The notes below the pieces were generated by a model. It worked only from the letters and a program-made list of their open reading frames with translations, was not told where the DNA came from and ran no database searches. The translations under genes were made by a program, and so were the position numbers. From contig JAZQZM010000015.1 in NCBI GenBank assembly GCA_045634085.1, positions 1-64,000 of the forward strand: a stretch of DNA of 64,000 nucleotides. The letters are read 5' to 3'. Position 1 is the first letter of the stretch. Each line of letters starts with the position of its first letter. The stretch comes from HGM04593 sp045634085. GTDB lineage: Bacteria; Bacteroidota; Bacteroidia; Bacteroidales; Bacteroidaceae. Positions 25,613-33,702 of this stretch are shown piece after piece.

Positions 25613-25981
25613 ATGGAGACTCTTATTTCATTGGTGATATTCGGTGTGATATACTCGTTGGTATATGTTGTCAAGCATAAGCTTCCGAAAATTCAAGGTG
25701 ATGAACCTGATGAAGTAATGGATGAACCTTTTCAGCAGACATATATGCCTGAGCCCGAGACTATTGCTCCTGCCGTCACAAAAAAGAAGGATGCCGGCAA
25801 TAGAAAGAGGCCGTTGCTGTATGGCGAGGGCAAAGCGGCTGGGAACAAGGAACACCGTTCTACATACGATTCGTCGGTCGAAAATGAGTTGCCCAAAGGC
25901 AAACGCTTCAGCATCGGTAACAGATCTGAGGCAAAACGCGCATTCATATATTCCGAGATTTTCAACAGGAAATATCAGTAA
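25613..25981 (+). CDS. Small single-pass membrane protein, unknown function
   Basis: A 122-residue protein starting 1 bp after the thioesterase stop (ATG at 25613). One N-terminal hydrophobic helix (METLISLVIFGVIYSLVYVV) is followed by a basic, low-complexity cytoplasmic tail ending in a short conserved-looking motif (EAKRAFIYSEIFNRKYQ). I do not recognise a family. The final motif reads like those of small Bacteroidales proteins annotated only as hypothetical. Confidence 0.7.
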   Translation: METLISLVIFGVIYSLVYVVKHKLPKIQGDEPDEVMDEPFQQTYMPEPETIAPAVTKKKDAGNRKRPLLYGEGKAAGNKEHRSTYDSSVENELPKGKRFSIGNRSEAKRAFIYSEIFNRKYQ

Positions 25982-26026
25982 GTATTTATAAGTTCAGGAT
26001 TTACAGACATTAAAAAAAGAGACGAT

Positions 26027-27514
26027 ATGAGCTACCCTATTATCACAGCCCAAGAGGCTGCTGGCTACATAAAGAACGGGTATGGTGTAGGCATTAGTGG
26101 TTTTACCCTTTCGGGAACCCCCAAGACGGTGTTGCCCGAGGTTGCAAGGATTGCCGAGGAGGAGCATGCTGCAGGCAGGCCATTCAAGATAAACCTTTTT
26201 ACAGGCGCATCGACTGGCGATGCCATTGATGGCATGCTTACACGTGCCAAGGCTTTGAACTTCAGAGCTCCGTTCATCTCGAATCCGGTGGTGCGTGAAG
26301 CTATCAACAATAAGGAGATTGAGTATGCCGACCTTCATCTCTCCCTCATGGCACAGGACCTGCGTTATGGTTATCTAGGGAAGGTGGATGTAGCGATACT
26401 TGAGGCGATAGATATAACTCCCGACGGCAAGGTGTATCTTACCACTGCTGGTGGAATAGGTCAGACTGTGGCGAATCTTGCCGACAAAATTATAATTGAA
26501 CGCAATACGTATCATCATACCATGGGGCTGCACGATGTGTATGAACCCCTTGACCCTCCGTACCGCAGGGATATTCCAATCTATAATGCCGCCGACAGGG
26601 TGGGTAAACCATATGTTCAGGTCGACCCCAAGAAGGTCGTGGGTATCGTGGAGGTGTATTTGCCCAACGAACAGGTGGTTTTCAAGGAACTGGACCCCGT
26701 TACGCGCAAGATTGGTGAGAATGTCGTAGGTTTTATACTTAATGACATGAAGCGTGGAATAATTCCTGCAACGGGACTGCCAATTCAGAGCGGTATCGGT
26801 AATGTGGCCAATGCCGTTCTCAAGGCTCTTGAGAACTGTGCGGAATTGCCGGCACTTGACCTCTATTCCGAGGTGCTTCAGGATTCTGTTATCGACCTCA
26901 TGGAGCACGGGCGTATAAAAGCCGGCAGTACATGTTCGCTTTCACTCAGTCAGGAATGCTTGCAGCAAGTGTATGATAACCTTGATTTCTTCCGAGACCG
27001 GCTCATTTTGCGTCCGTCCGAAATATCGAATCATCCCGAAATCATACGTCGTCTGGGTATAATTGCCATGAATACAGCCATTGCTGTCGATCTGTACGGT
27101 TGTGTCAACTCATCACACATTGGGGGAACACGCCTTATGAACGGCATTGGTGGTTCGGGAGACTTTGCACGTAATGCGTATGTTTCAATATTCATGTGTC
27201 CGTCAACGCAGAAGGGCGGTGCCGTGAGTTCTATTGTGCCTATGGTTACGCATGCCGATCACACTGAGCATGATGTAAGGGTTGTCGTGACGGAGTGGGG
27301 TGTTGCCGATTTGCGTGGCAAGGGACCCGATGAACGTGCACGTCTGCTTATAGAGAATTGTGCCCACCCCGATTACCGTAATCTGCTTTGGGATTATCTC
27401 AAGATTTCAAAGAACGGTCACGTGTCGCACAATGTGGCTGCGGCTTTGGCTTTGAATACCGCATATGAACGTGAGGGTGACATGCGTAAAATTGATTGGA
27501 GCAAGTATATATGA
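26027..27514 (+). CDS. Acetyl-CoA hydrolase/transferase family, succinate CoA-transferase type
   Basis: A 495-residue class I CoA transferase. Relatives move CoA between succinate and acetate or propionate; in Bacteroidales this fits the succinate-propionate fermentation route. Visible landmarks are GVGISGFTLSGTPK (N-terminal domain), TTAGGIGQTVANL, the YSEVLQDSVIDL segment that carries the catalytic glutamate in AarC-like enzymes, and NGIGGSGDFARNAY. The stop overlaps the next gene's ATG. The exact acid pair cannot be read from sequence. Confidence 0.88.
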   Translation: MSYPIITAQEAAGYIKNGYGVGISGFTLSGTPKTVLPEVARIAEEEHAAGRPFKINLFTGASTGDAIDGMLTRAKALNFRAPFISNPVVREAINNKEIEYADLHLSLMAQDLRYGYLGKVDVAILEAIDITPDGKVYLTTAGGIGQTVANLADKIIIERNTYHHTMGLHDVYEPLDPPYRRDIPIYNAADRVGKPYVQVDPKKVVGIVEVYLPNEQVVFKELDPVTRKIGENVVGFILNDMKRGIIPATGLPIQSGIGNVANAVLKALENCAELPALDLYSEVLQDSVIDLMEHGRIKAGSTCSLSLSQECLQQVYDNLDFFRDRLILRPSEISNHPEIIRRLGIIAMNTAIAVDLYGCVNSSHIGGTRLMNGIGGSGDFARNAYVSIFMCPSTQKGGAVSSIVPMVTHADHTEHDVRVVVTEWGVADLRGKGPDERARLLIENCAHPDYRNLLWDYLKISKNGHVSHNVAAALALNTAYEREGDMRKIDWSKYI

Positions 27515-28050
27515 ACAGGAAAAAACTTGTAACCGAAATGGGGCGCATCGACCGTGATGCCTTTACCAAAGCCGATAAATTACCGTTGGTGGTGGTGCTT
27601 GACAATGTGCGTAGCCTGCATAATGTAGGTTCTGTGTTCCGCACCGGTGATGCATTCAGGGTAGAACGCATTGTGCTTTGCGGAATAACAGCTACTCCAC
27701 CGAGTGCCGAGATACACAAGACTGCACTTGGAGCAGAGGATGTCGTCGAATGGCAGTACTTCGAGTCGACGATGGATGCTGTTGCTGCATTGCGTAACGA
27801 TGGGTTCAGTGTATTTTCAATTGAACAATGCGAGGGTAGTATCGCACTACAGGATTTTGCGGCGGCTCCCGGTCGGCGCTATGCTGTCGTTCTTGGCAAT
27901 GAGGTGAAGGGGGTGCAGCAGGCGGTCGTCGATGCTTCAGACGGCGCGATAGAGATTCCGCAGTTTGGTACAAAGCATTCGCTTAACGTGTCGGTAACGG
28001 CTGGAATGGTCATATGGGAGTTTGCCAAGAAACTTGGTCTTGTGCAGTAA
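27511..28050 (+). CDS. RNA 2'-O-methyltransferase, SpoU/TrmH family
   Basis: Starting at the ATG that overlaps the CoA-transferase stop (ATGA), this is a 179-residue SPOUT protein. It has motif 1 (NVRSLHNVGSVFRTGDAF), motif 2 (VVLGNEVKGVQQAVVD) and motif 3 (IEIPQFGTKHSLNVSVTAGMV), the trefoil-knot SAM site. It lacks the N-terminal substrate-binding extension of TrmH proper. It probably methylates a tRNA or rRNA ribose; the target base is not deducible. Confidence 0.9.
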   Translation: MNRKKLVTEMGRIDRDAFTKADKLPLVVVLDNVRSLHNVGSVFRTGDAFRVERIVLCGITATPPSAEIHKTALGAEDVVEWQYFESTMDAVAALRNDGFSVFSIEQCEGSIALQDFAAAPGRRYAVVLGNEVKGVQQAVVDASDGAIEIPQFGTKHSLNVSVTAGMVIWEFAKKLGLVQ

Positions 28051-28075
28051 TTTCAAAGATTTTGTGATGTAGATT

Positions 28076-28447
28076 ATGGGAAGAAACAAATTTTCACAGC
28101 GTGAGATAGGTATTATACGCAAACTGCTCGGTCAGAAGATGGTGGTCAGCCGGGGTGCCCAGAAGATGGTGCGCCATACTCTGCGTACGGTATTCGAGTT
28201 CAATATTTCCGACTTCAATGTTCAGGGAAAGGCTTTCGGGCCGCTTGATCTTGACGAGTGTGTGCGTAGGGGGAGGATTCATATTCTTGATGAGGCTACA
28301 ATTGAAGCCATGAAACTGCGTCATGCCGAGAAGAAACGTCATGAGGAGTCCCTTGACCAGGCCGAGGCTATTGCCAATGGTGAGGTTGTTGACTGGCAGA
28401 AGGTGCTCGAGGAGTGGAACGAGTATTATAAGAATAATCCAGAGTAA
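28076..28447 (+). CDS. Conserved hypothetical protein
   Basis: A 123-residue soluble, charged protein without signal peptide or membrane segment. The N-terminal half (MGRNKFSQREIGIIRKLLGQK) is basic and helix-rich and could bind nucleic acid. The C-terminal half is an acidic coiled region ending in WQKVLEEWNEYYKNNPE. It follows the methyltransferase by 25 bp and closes the unit before a terminator. I know no function for it. Confidence 0.7.
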   Translation: MGRNKFSQREIGIIRKLLGQKMVVSRGAQKMVRHTLRTVFEFNISDFNVQGKAFGPLDLDECVRRGRIHILDEATIEAMKLRHAEKKRHEESLDQAEAIANGEVVDWQKVLEEWNEYYKNNPE

Positions 28448-28470
28448 CTCGTTGAAGGCTTGTGAAATAA

Positions 28471-28510
28471 TAGACATGGGAGGGTGTGTGTGCATGCTCT
28501 CCCATGTCTA
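28471..28510 (+). terminator. Terminator of the thioesterase-methyltransferase unit
   Basis: TAGACATGGGAG (28471-28482) and CTCCCATGTCTA (28499-28510) form a perfect 12-bp stem with a 16-base loop, followed by TTTC. Confidence 0.65.
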
Positions 28511-28567
28511 TTTCAATGGATTGTCCTAAAAAAGGTTGTCGTTAGTGGATATATGACAAAAAATGAG

Positions 28568-28575
28568 TACCTTTG
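28568..28575 (+). promoter_or_regulatory. Candidate -7 element for the ABC exporter
   Basis: TACCTTTG at 28568-28575 matches TAnnTTTG, 39 bases before the ATG. No well-placed -33 element is seen. Confidence 0.5.
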
Positions 28576-28613
28576 CCGGGTATTTATTATAAAATAATAA
28601 TATTATATATACT

Positions 28614-30455
28614 ATGAAAGAATTTTTCAAGGTTCTCAGGAGGTTTGTTCCCCCATACAAGAAATATCTTGTCCTTTCGCTGGTTTTCACTTTGCTGTCG
28701 GCAATACTGAACGTGTTCTCGTTCATGGTAATCATACCGATATTGCAGATTCTGTTCAAGATAACCGACACCAGTGGTGTGCAGTTCATTCCTTGGGAGG
28801 AGATGAACTCGGGCAACCTGAAGGATGTTTTTATGAACAACGCCACATTCTACATGAATGAGCTTACCGCTGCGCATGGTGCCTCCACAGTGTTGCTTAT
28901 GTTGGGACTATTCCTGGTTCTCATGACTCTGTTGAAGACAGCAAGTTACTTCGGTTCTTCGGCAGCGATAATTCCTTTGCGTACAGGTGTCGTGCGTGAT
29001 ATGCGTACAATGGTGTATGACAAGGTTGTTAGTTTGCCTATCGGTTTCTTCTCAAAGGAACGCAAAGGCGACATCATTGCAAGAATGACCGGCGATGTTA
29101 CCGAGGTGGAGAACTCTATTGTCACCTCACTCGACATGCTCATAAAGAACCCCATATTCATTGTCATCTATTTTGGCACACTCATATACATCAGCTGGGA
29201 ACTGACCCTGTTTACAATATGTGTAATTCCTGTGTTGGGTTGGGTAATGGGGTCCATCGGGCGCAAACTAAAGGCGAAGTCTCTTGTTGCCCAGCAGAAA
29301 CTGGGTGAGACCACATCACAGATGGAGGAGACTCTCGGAGGTCTCAGAATCATAAAGGCTTTCATTGCCGAGAAGAAGATGTCTGCCCGTTTTGCAAAGT
29401 GCAGCAATGAACTGCGTTCGGCAACCATGAAGGTTACAATGCGTCAGGTTTTGGCGCATCCCGTGAGTGAATTCCTGGGAACTTGTATCATTGTAATAGT
29501 CCTGTGGTTCGGCGGTATGCTGATTCTTGGTGACAGTTCTCCAATCTCTGCTGCCGAGTTCATCTACTACCTGACAATCCTTTACAGTATAATCAATCCT
29601 CTCAAGGATTTCTCAAAGGCGTCATATAATATACCTCGCGGTCTTGCCTCAATGGAACGTATTGATGCCATACTGAATGCCGAGAACCCTATTTCGGATG
29701 GTGGCAAGGGTGTTGAAATCCCTGAGATGAAGGAGGGAATCGAGTACAGAAACATCACATTCTCATACGATGGCGAACGCGATGTGCTCAAGAACATCAG
29801 CCTCAAGATAGAGAAGGGAAAGACTATTGCACTTGTGGGCCAGTCGGGTAGCGGCAAGTCTACAATGGTAGACCTTATCCCACGTTACTACGATGTCGAG
29901 AGTGGCGAGATAACCATTGACGGCGTGAATATCAAGGATATGAAGGTGAAGTCCTTGCGCGGTCTCATCGGCAATGTGAACCAGGAGGCAATTCTCTTTA
30001 ACGACACATTCTACAACAACATAACCTTCGGTGTGGAGAATGCTACCATGGAACAGGTTATCGAAGCTGCCAAAATCGCCAATGCGCACGATTTCATCAT
30101 GGAGACAGAGCATGGCTACGATACCAATGTGGGCGACCGTGGTTGTCTGCTCTCGGGCGGTCAGCGCCAGAGAATAAGTATCGCACGTGCAATTCTCAAG
30201 AATCCGCCGATACTTATCCTTGATGAGGCGACATCGGCTCTTGACACCGAGAGTGAACGTCTTGTTCAGGAGGCTCTTGAACGTCTCATGAAGACCCGTA
30301 CAACCATTGCCATTGCGCACCGTCTCTCTACAATCAAGAATGCCGACGAGATATGTGTGATGCGTGACGGAGAGATTGTGGAACGTGGCAAGCACGAGGA
30401 GCTTCTGAAACTTGATGGCTTGTACAAGCGTCTCAACGACATGCAGTCGCTATGA
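28614..30455 (+). CDS. ABC exporter with fused permease and ATPase (MsbA-like)
   Basis: A 613-residue half-transporter. Six membrane helices in residues ~15-320 are followed by the ATPase with Walker A (GQSGSGKST), signature LSGGQRQR, Walker B (LILDEATSALD) and an H-loop in IAIAHRLST. This architecture exports lipids such as lipid A core or drugs; in Bacteroidales this orthologue type is usually called MsbA-like. The stop overlaps the LOG gene by 4 bp. The substrate is inferred, not shown. Confidence 0.88.
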   Translation: MKEFFKVLRRFVPPYKKYLVLSLVFTLLSAILNVFSFMVIIPILQILFKITDTSGVQFIPWEEMNSGNLKDVFMNNATFYMNELTAAHGASTVLLMLGLFLVLMTLLKTASYFGSSAAIIPLRTGVVRDMRTMVYDKVVSLPIGFFSKERKGDIIARMTGDVTEVENSIVTSLDMLIKNPIFIVIYFGTLIYISWELTLFTICVIPVLGWVMGSIGRKLKAKSLVAQQKLGETTSQMEETLGGLRIIKAFIAEKKMSARFAKCSNELRSATMKVTMRQVLAHPVSEFLGTCIIVIVLWFGGMLILGDSSPISAAEFIYYLTILYSIINPLKDFSKASYNIPRGLASMERIDAILNAENPISDGGKGVEIPEMKEGIEYRNITFSYDGERDVLKNISLKIEKGKTIALVGQSGSGKSTMVDLIPRYYDVESGEITIDGVNIKDMKVKSLRGLIGNVNQEAILFNDTFYNNITFGVENATMEQVIEAAKIANAHDFIMETEHGYDTNVGDRGCLLSGGQRQRISIARAILKNPPILILDEATSALDTESERLVQEALERLMKTRTTIAIAHRLSTIKNADEICVMRDGEIVERGKHEELLKLDGLYKRLNDMQSL

Positions 30456-31009
30456 TGCCGGCAAGGAACATTGCGGTCTTCTGTGCCGCGTCAGAGGAGA
30501 TAGACTCCCTTTATGTACTCAGTGCAACCGCGGTGGGTAATATGCTGGGACGAATTGGTGCTACACTTGTCTATGGTGGTGCCCGCTTCGGTCTCATGGA
30601 GGCGACGGCCAAGGCGGCAAAGGCTTCAGGGGCCAAGGTCGTGGGTGTCGTGCCCATGATACTTGAGGAACGCGGCAGGGTGAGCTCACTCATTGATGAA
30701 AAGGTTAATTGCCGTAATCTGAGTGACCGCAAGGATATCATGCTTCAGCGCAGTGATATACTTGTAGCATTGCCTGGCGGGATAGGTACGCTTGACGAGA
30801 TTTTTCATGTGATGGCAGCTGCAACCATCGGCTACCACAGCAAGAAAGTGGTGCTTTATAACGTGAACGGTTTCTGGGATTCGCTTGTCGCACTGCTCAA
30901 GGCATCGAAGGAGAGTGGTTTCCTGCGTGGCGACATCGATCGTTACATGGCTGTGGCAGACAATCTGGAGGAACTTGAAAGAATTATAATGGATGCAACT
31001 GCTGTCTGA
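30452..31009 (+). CDS. LOG family protein (nucleoside monophosphate phosphoribohydrolase)
   Basis: A 185-residue Rossmann-like protein. It has the LOG/TIGR00730 motif PGGIGTLDE and the ribose-phosphate site segment VYGGARFGLM. Family members release adenine-type bases from nucleotide 5'-monophosphates. It overlaps the ABC exporter by 4 bp and begins with two tandem ATG codons. Physiological substrate in this organism is unknown. Confidence 0.9.
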   Translation: MMPARNIAVFCAASEEIDSLYVLSATAVGNMLGRIGATLVYGGARFGLMEATAKAAKASGAKVVGVVPMILEERGRVSSLIDEKVNCRNLSDRKDIMLQRSDILVALPGGIGTLDEIFHVMAAATIGYHSKKVVLYNVNGFWDSLVALLKASKESGFLRGDIDRYMAVADNLEELERIIMDATAV

Positions 31010-31114
31010 TTCTGTCGGCACAACAGTTACTCAGTCGCATTGTGCTGTGAGACAATATGATGCATAAGCGGCGATGTTTTTATAGTCAAAAAGATAAAGA
31101 TTTTACAGAATAGT

Positions 31115-32041
31115 ATGGCAAAGGTAATTGGTATCGGTGAAACGATACTTGACATTCTCTTCAAGAACGGGCAGCCTGTGAAGGCGGTTCCGGGCGGTTC
31201 AGTGTATAACAGCATGATTTCCCTTGGACGTATGGGTGTCAATGCCTCGTTCATCAGTGAGGTGGGTGACGACAAGGTGGGTGGCATGATTATCGAGCAC
31301 TTGCGCGACAGCGGAGTCGACTCTTCATGCGTATGCAGTTTCTCAGGCGGCAAGTCGCCTCTGTCACTGGCGTTCCTTGATGAGAACAATGATGCCGATT
31401 ATCTCTTCTATAAGGATTACCCCAACAACCGCCTCGAGGTCGAGTTTCCCGAGATAAATCCTGGTGACATTGTCATATACGGTTCCTATTTCGTCCTCAA
31501 TCCCGTGCTCCGTACAAAGACGAAGGCTTTCCTTGAGTATGCCCACCAGCAGGGTGCATTGCTCTACTATGATATAAATTTCCGCAAGACACATGTCCAG
31601 GAGAGGATAAAGCTCTCCGAGGCTCTCATTGAGAACCTTGAATTTGCCGATGTGGTGCGTGGCTCGGCCGATGACTTCAGATATCTCTACGACATGACCG
31701 ATGCCGAGAAGATATACAAGGAGAAGATAATGTTCTATTGCCGCAACTTCATTTTTACAAGCGGTGCCGGCGAGGTGCGCCTTTTCAAAGGCCGGGAGAG
31801 TGAACGTTATGCTGCAAAGAAGGTCGATGTTGTTAGTACGGTAGGTGCCGGCGATAATTTCAATGCCGGTATCGTATATGGCCTTGTAAAGTCGGGCATT
31901 GACCGTGATTCACTCACCGGTCTCACAATGGAGCAGTGGAACGGCATCATGGGCTGCGGTCTCGATTTCAGTGCGCATGCCTGCACACTTATTGAAAACT
32001 ATGTGGACAAACAGTGGGCCAAGGAATATATAAAGGGATGA
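31115..32041 (+). CDS. PfkB-family carbohydrate or nucleoside kinase
   Basis: A 308-residue ribokinase-fold enzyme. The N-terminal GIGETILDILF and PGGSVYNSMISLGRMG segments bind the sugar, and the C-terminal STVGAGDNFNAGIVYG carries the catalytic Asp of the GAGD motif. It probably phosphorylates fructose or a related sugar; the family does not reveal which. It lies 105 bp after the LOG gene with no visible promoter between, so co-transcription is possible, and 43 bp before the RND adaptor gene. Confidence 0.87.
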   Translation: MAKVIGIGETILDILFKNGQPVKAVPGGSVYNSMISLGRMGVNASFISEVGDDKVGGMIIEHLRDSGVDSSCVCSFSGGKSPLSLAFLDENNDADYLFYKDYPNNRLEVEFPEINPGDIVIYGSYFVLNPVLRTKTKAFLEYAHQQGALLYYDINFRKTHVQERIKLSEALIENLEFADVVRGSADDFRYLYDMTDAEKIYKEKIMFYCRNFIFTSGAGEVRLFKGRESERYAAKKVDVVSTVGAGDNFNAGIVYGLVKSGIDRDSLTGLTMEQWNGIMGCGLDFSAHACTLIENYVDKQWAKEYIKG

Positions 32042-32084
32042 TGCTTTGTGCTGTTCCCTATTGGATTTTTTAAAATACTACACT

Positions 32085-33689
32085 ATGAAAAAGATACTTT
32101 TTGTTCTGACAACGATGGCTCTTTTGTGCGGATGCGCGGGCCACACTCACGAAAATGCCGATAGCCATGACGGGCATGTACACATGCACTCATTCACGGC
32201 ATACACACATGAAGCGGAGCTCTTCCTGCAACATGAAGGGCTTGAGGTAGGCAAGAAGGCGTGCATCACGCTTTATGTTACGACTCTGTCCGATTTCAAG
32301 CCTTCACAGGCTGATGAGGCGAACCTGCTGCTCAGGGTTGGAGGCAAGAGTCATACGGCGACAGCAAATGCGCACGGTGCCGGAATGTTCCATTTTGAAC
32401 TGGTTCCCGAAACAGCCGGTGCCGGAACATTGTACATAACCATAGGCGAGGAGACTGCACACTTTGATGTGACAGTGACTGAGTGCTGCGAATCACATGA
32501 CCACGGCGATGCACACAGTCATGGACATAACCATGATGCACATTCGCACGACGGGCATAATCATGCAGGCCATAATCACGAGGGGCATGACAATTCAGGA
32601 CATTCTCATGGACACAGCCATGCTCCACACCCGGGCCATGGCGCCGAGACTCCTGCAAAGGAAGGTGATGTCTCTTTTGCCAAGGAGCAGAGCTGGAAAA
32701 TAGATTTTGCAACAGCCGAGGCCAAGGAGTCGTACTTCGGTGGTGCGGTAAAGGTTGCGGCAAAGGTAGTTGCTGCTCCGTCCGACTTTACTACCATTGT
32801 TGCTGCTGCAAGCGGCAAGGTGCAGTTTGCCGGCAATGTTGTCGAGGGCAAGGGTGTTACTGCCGGCGAGGCGCTTTTCTATCTAGAGGGCGGTGATGTG
32901 ACCGACAACGACGCAGCTGTGAAATTTGCCGAGGCCGAGAGCAATTACCTTCTTGCAAAGGCCGATTATGAACGAAAAAAACTCCTTTTTGGCGACAAGG
33001 TAGTGTCGGAACGTGAATATCAGGCAGCCGAGGCTGCCTACGTGCAGGCTGGGGCGCGTTTCACGAGCATGAAACGCAGTTTCGGCAGCGGCAAGGTCAC
33101 ACTCAAGGCGCCAAAGAACGGTTACATAGCATCCTTGCTTGTCTCAAACGGTGACTATGTGGAGCCAGGTACCCCTATTGCTACAGTGCAGTCCAATGGC
33201 AGCATGAACATCGCTGCCGAGTTGCCGGTACGTTTTGCACAGCAGTTGAAGAATATCGAGGATGTGAATATTGTGCTAGCATCGGGCGAGGCCTTTTCAA
33301 TGAATGCCATCGGCGGAAAGGTGCTGGCCGTTGGCAGTTCTGCCAACAGTTGCAACATGTTGCCCTTGACAATCTCTGCCGGTGCATTCGACGGAGCTAT
33401 CCCCGGAAGCATCGTTACGTTGTATATAATCTCGAAGAGCAACGGACATGCCATCGCTTTGCCACGTACGGCTCTTGTAGAGGAGATGGGCAACTTCTTT
33501 GTCTTTGTACAGAATAATCCGGCCTCTTTTGAGAAACGTGCTGTTGAGGTCGGTGCTACCGACGGTATCAGGGTAGAAATTACAAAGGGTATGCACGCCG
33601 GGGAACGTGTTGTCACAAAAGGTGCTGTTGCACTCAAGTTGTCACAGGGTGCCGCGGCACTTGACCCCCATGCAGGTCATGTACATTAA
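32085..33689 (+). CDS. RND efflux adaptor lipoprotein with histidine-rich segment
   Basis: A 534-residue membrane fusion protein of the CusB/CzcB type; the ATG at 32085 gives a lipoprotein signal ending at Cys17. Two features precede the adaptor fold: a small beta-domain (~30-130) and a segment at 138-186 in which roughly two of every five residues are His, resembling metal-buffering sequences. The adaptor fold follows (barrel-sandwich ~235-275, helical hairpin ~275-340, beta-barrel after). The C-terminus again ends in HAGHVH. Metal efflux is therefore likely. It is followed 13 bp later by the permease. Confidence 0.85.
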   Translation: MKKILFVLTTMALLCGCAGHTHENADSHDGHVHMHSFTAYTHEAELFLQHEGLEVGKKACITLYVTTLSDFKPSQADEANLLLRVGGKSHTATANAHGAGMFHFELVPETAGAGTLYITIGEETAHFDVTVTECCESHDHGDAHSHGHNHDAHSHDGHNHAGHNHEGHDNSGHSHGHSHAPHPGHGAETPAKEGDVSFAKEQSWKIDFATAEAKESYFGGAVKVAAKVVAAPSDFTTIVAAASGKVQFAGNVVEGKGVTAGEALFYLEGGDVTDNDAAVKFAEAESNYLLAKADYERKKLLFGDKVVSEREYQAAEAAYVQAGARFTSMKRSFGSGKVTLKAPKNGYIASLLVSNGDYVEPGTPIATVQSNGSMNIAAELPVRFAQQLKNIEDVNIVLASGEAFSMNAIGGKVLAVGSSANSCNMLPLTISAGAFDGAIPGSIVTLYIISKSNGHAIALPRTALVEEMGNFFVFVQNNPASFEKRAVEVGATDGIRVEITKGMHAGERVVTKGAVALKLSQGAAALDPHAGHVH

Positions 33690-33702
33690 TTGAGGTGTAG
33701 CT

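Noticed and set aside
32497..32703. Small Met/His-rich frame overlapping the His-rich adaptor segment
   Set aside because: A frame-shifted shadow of the repetitive histidine codons.
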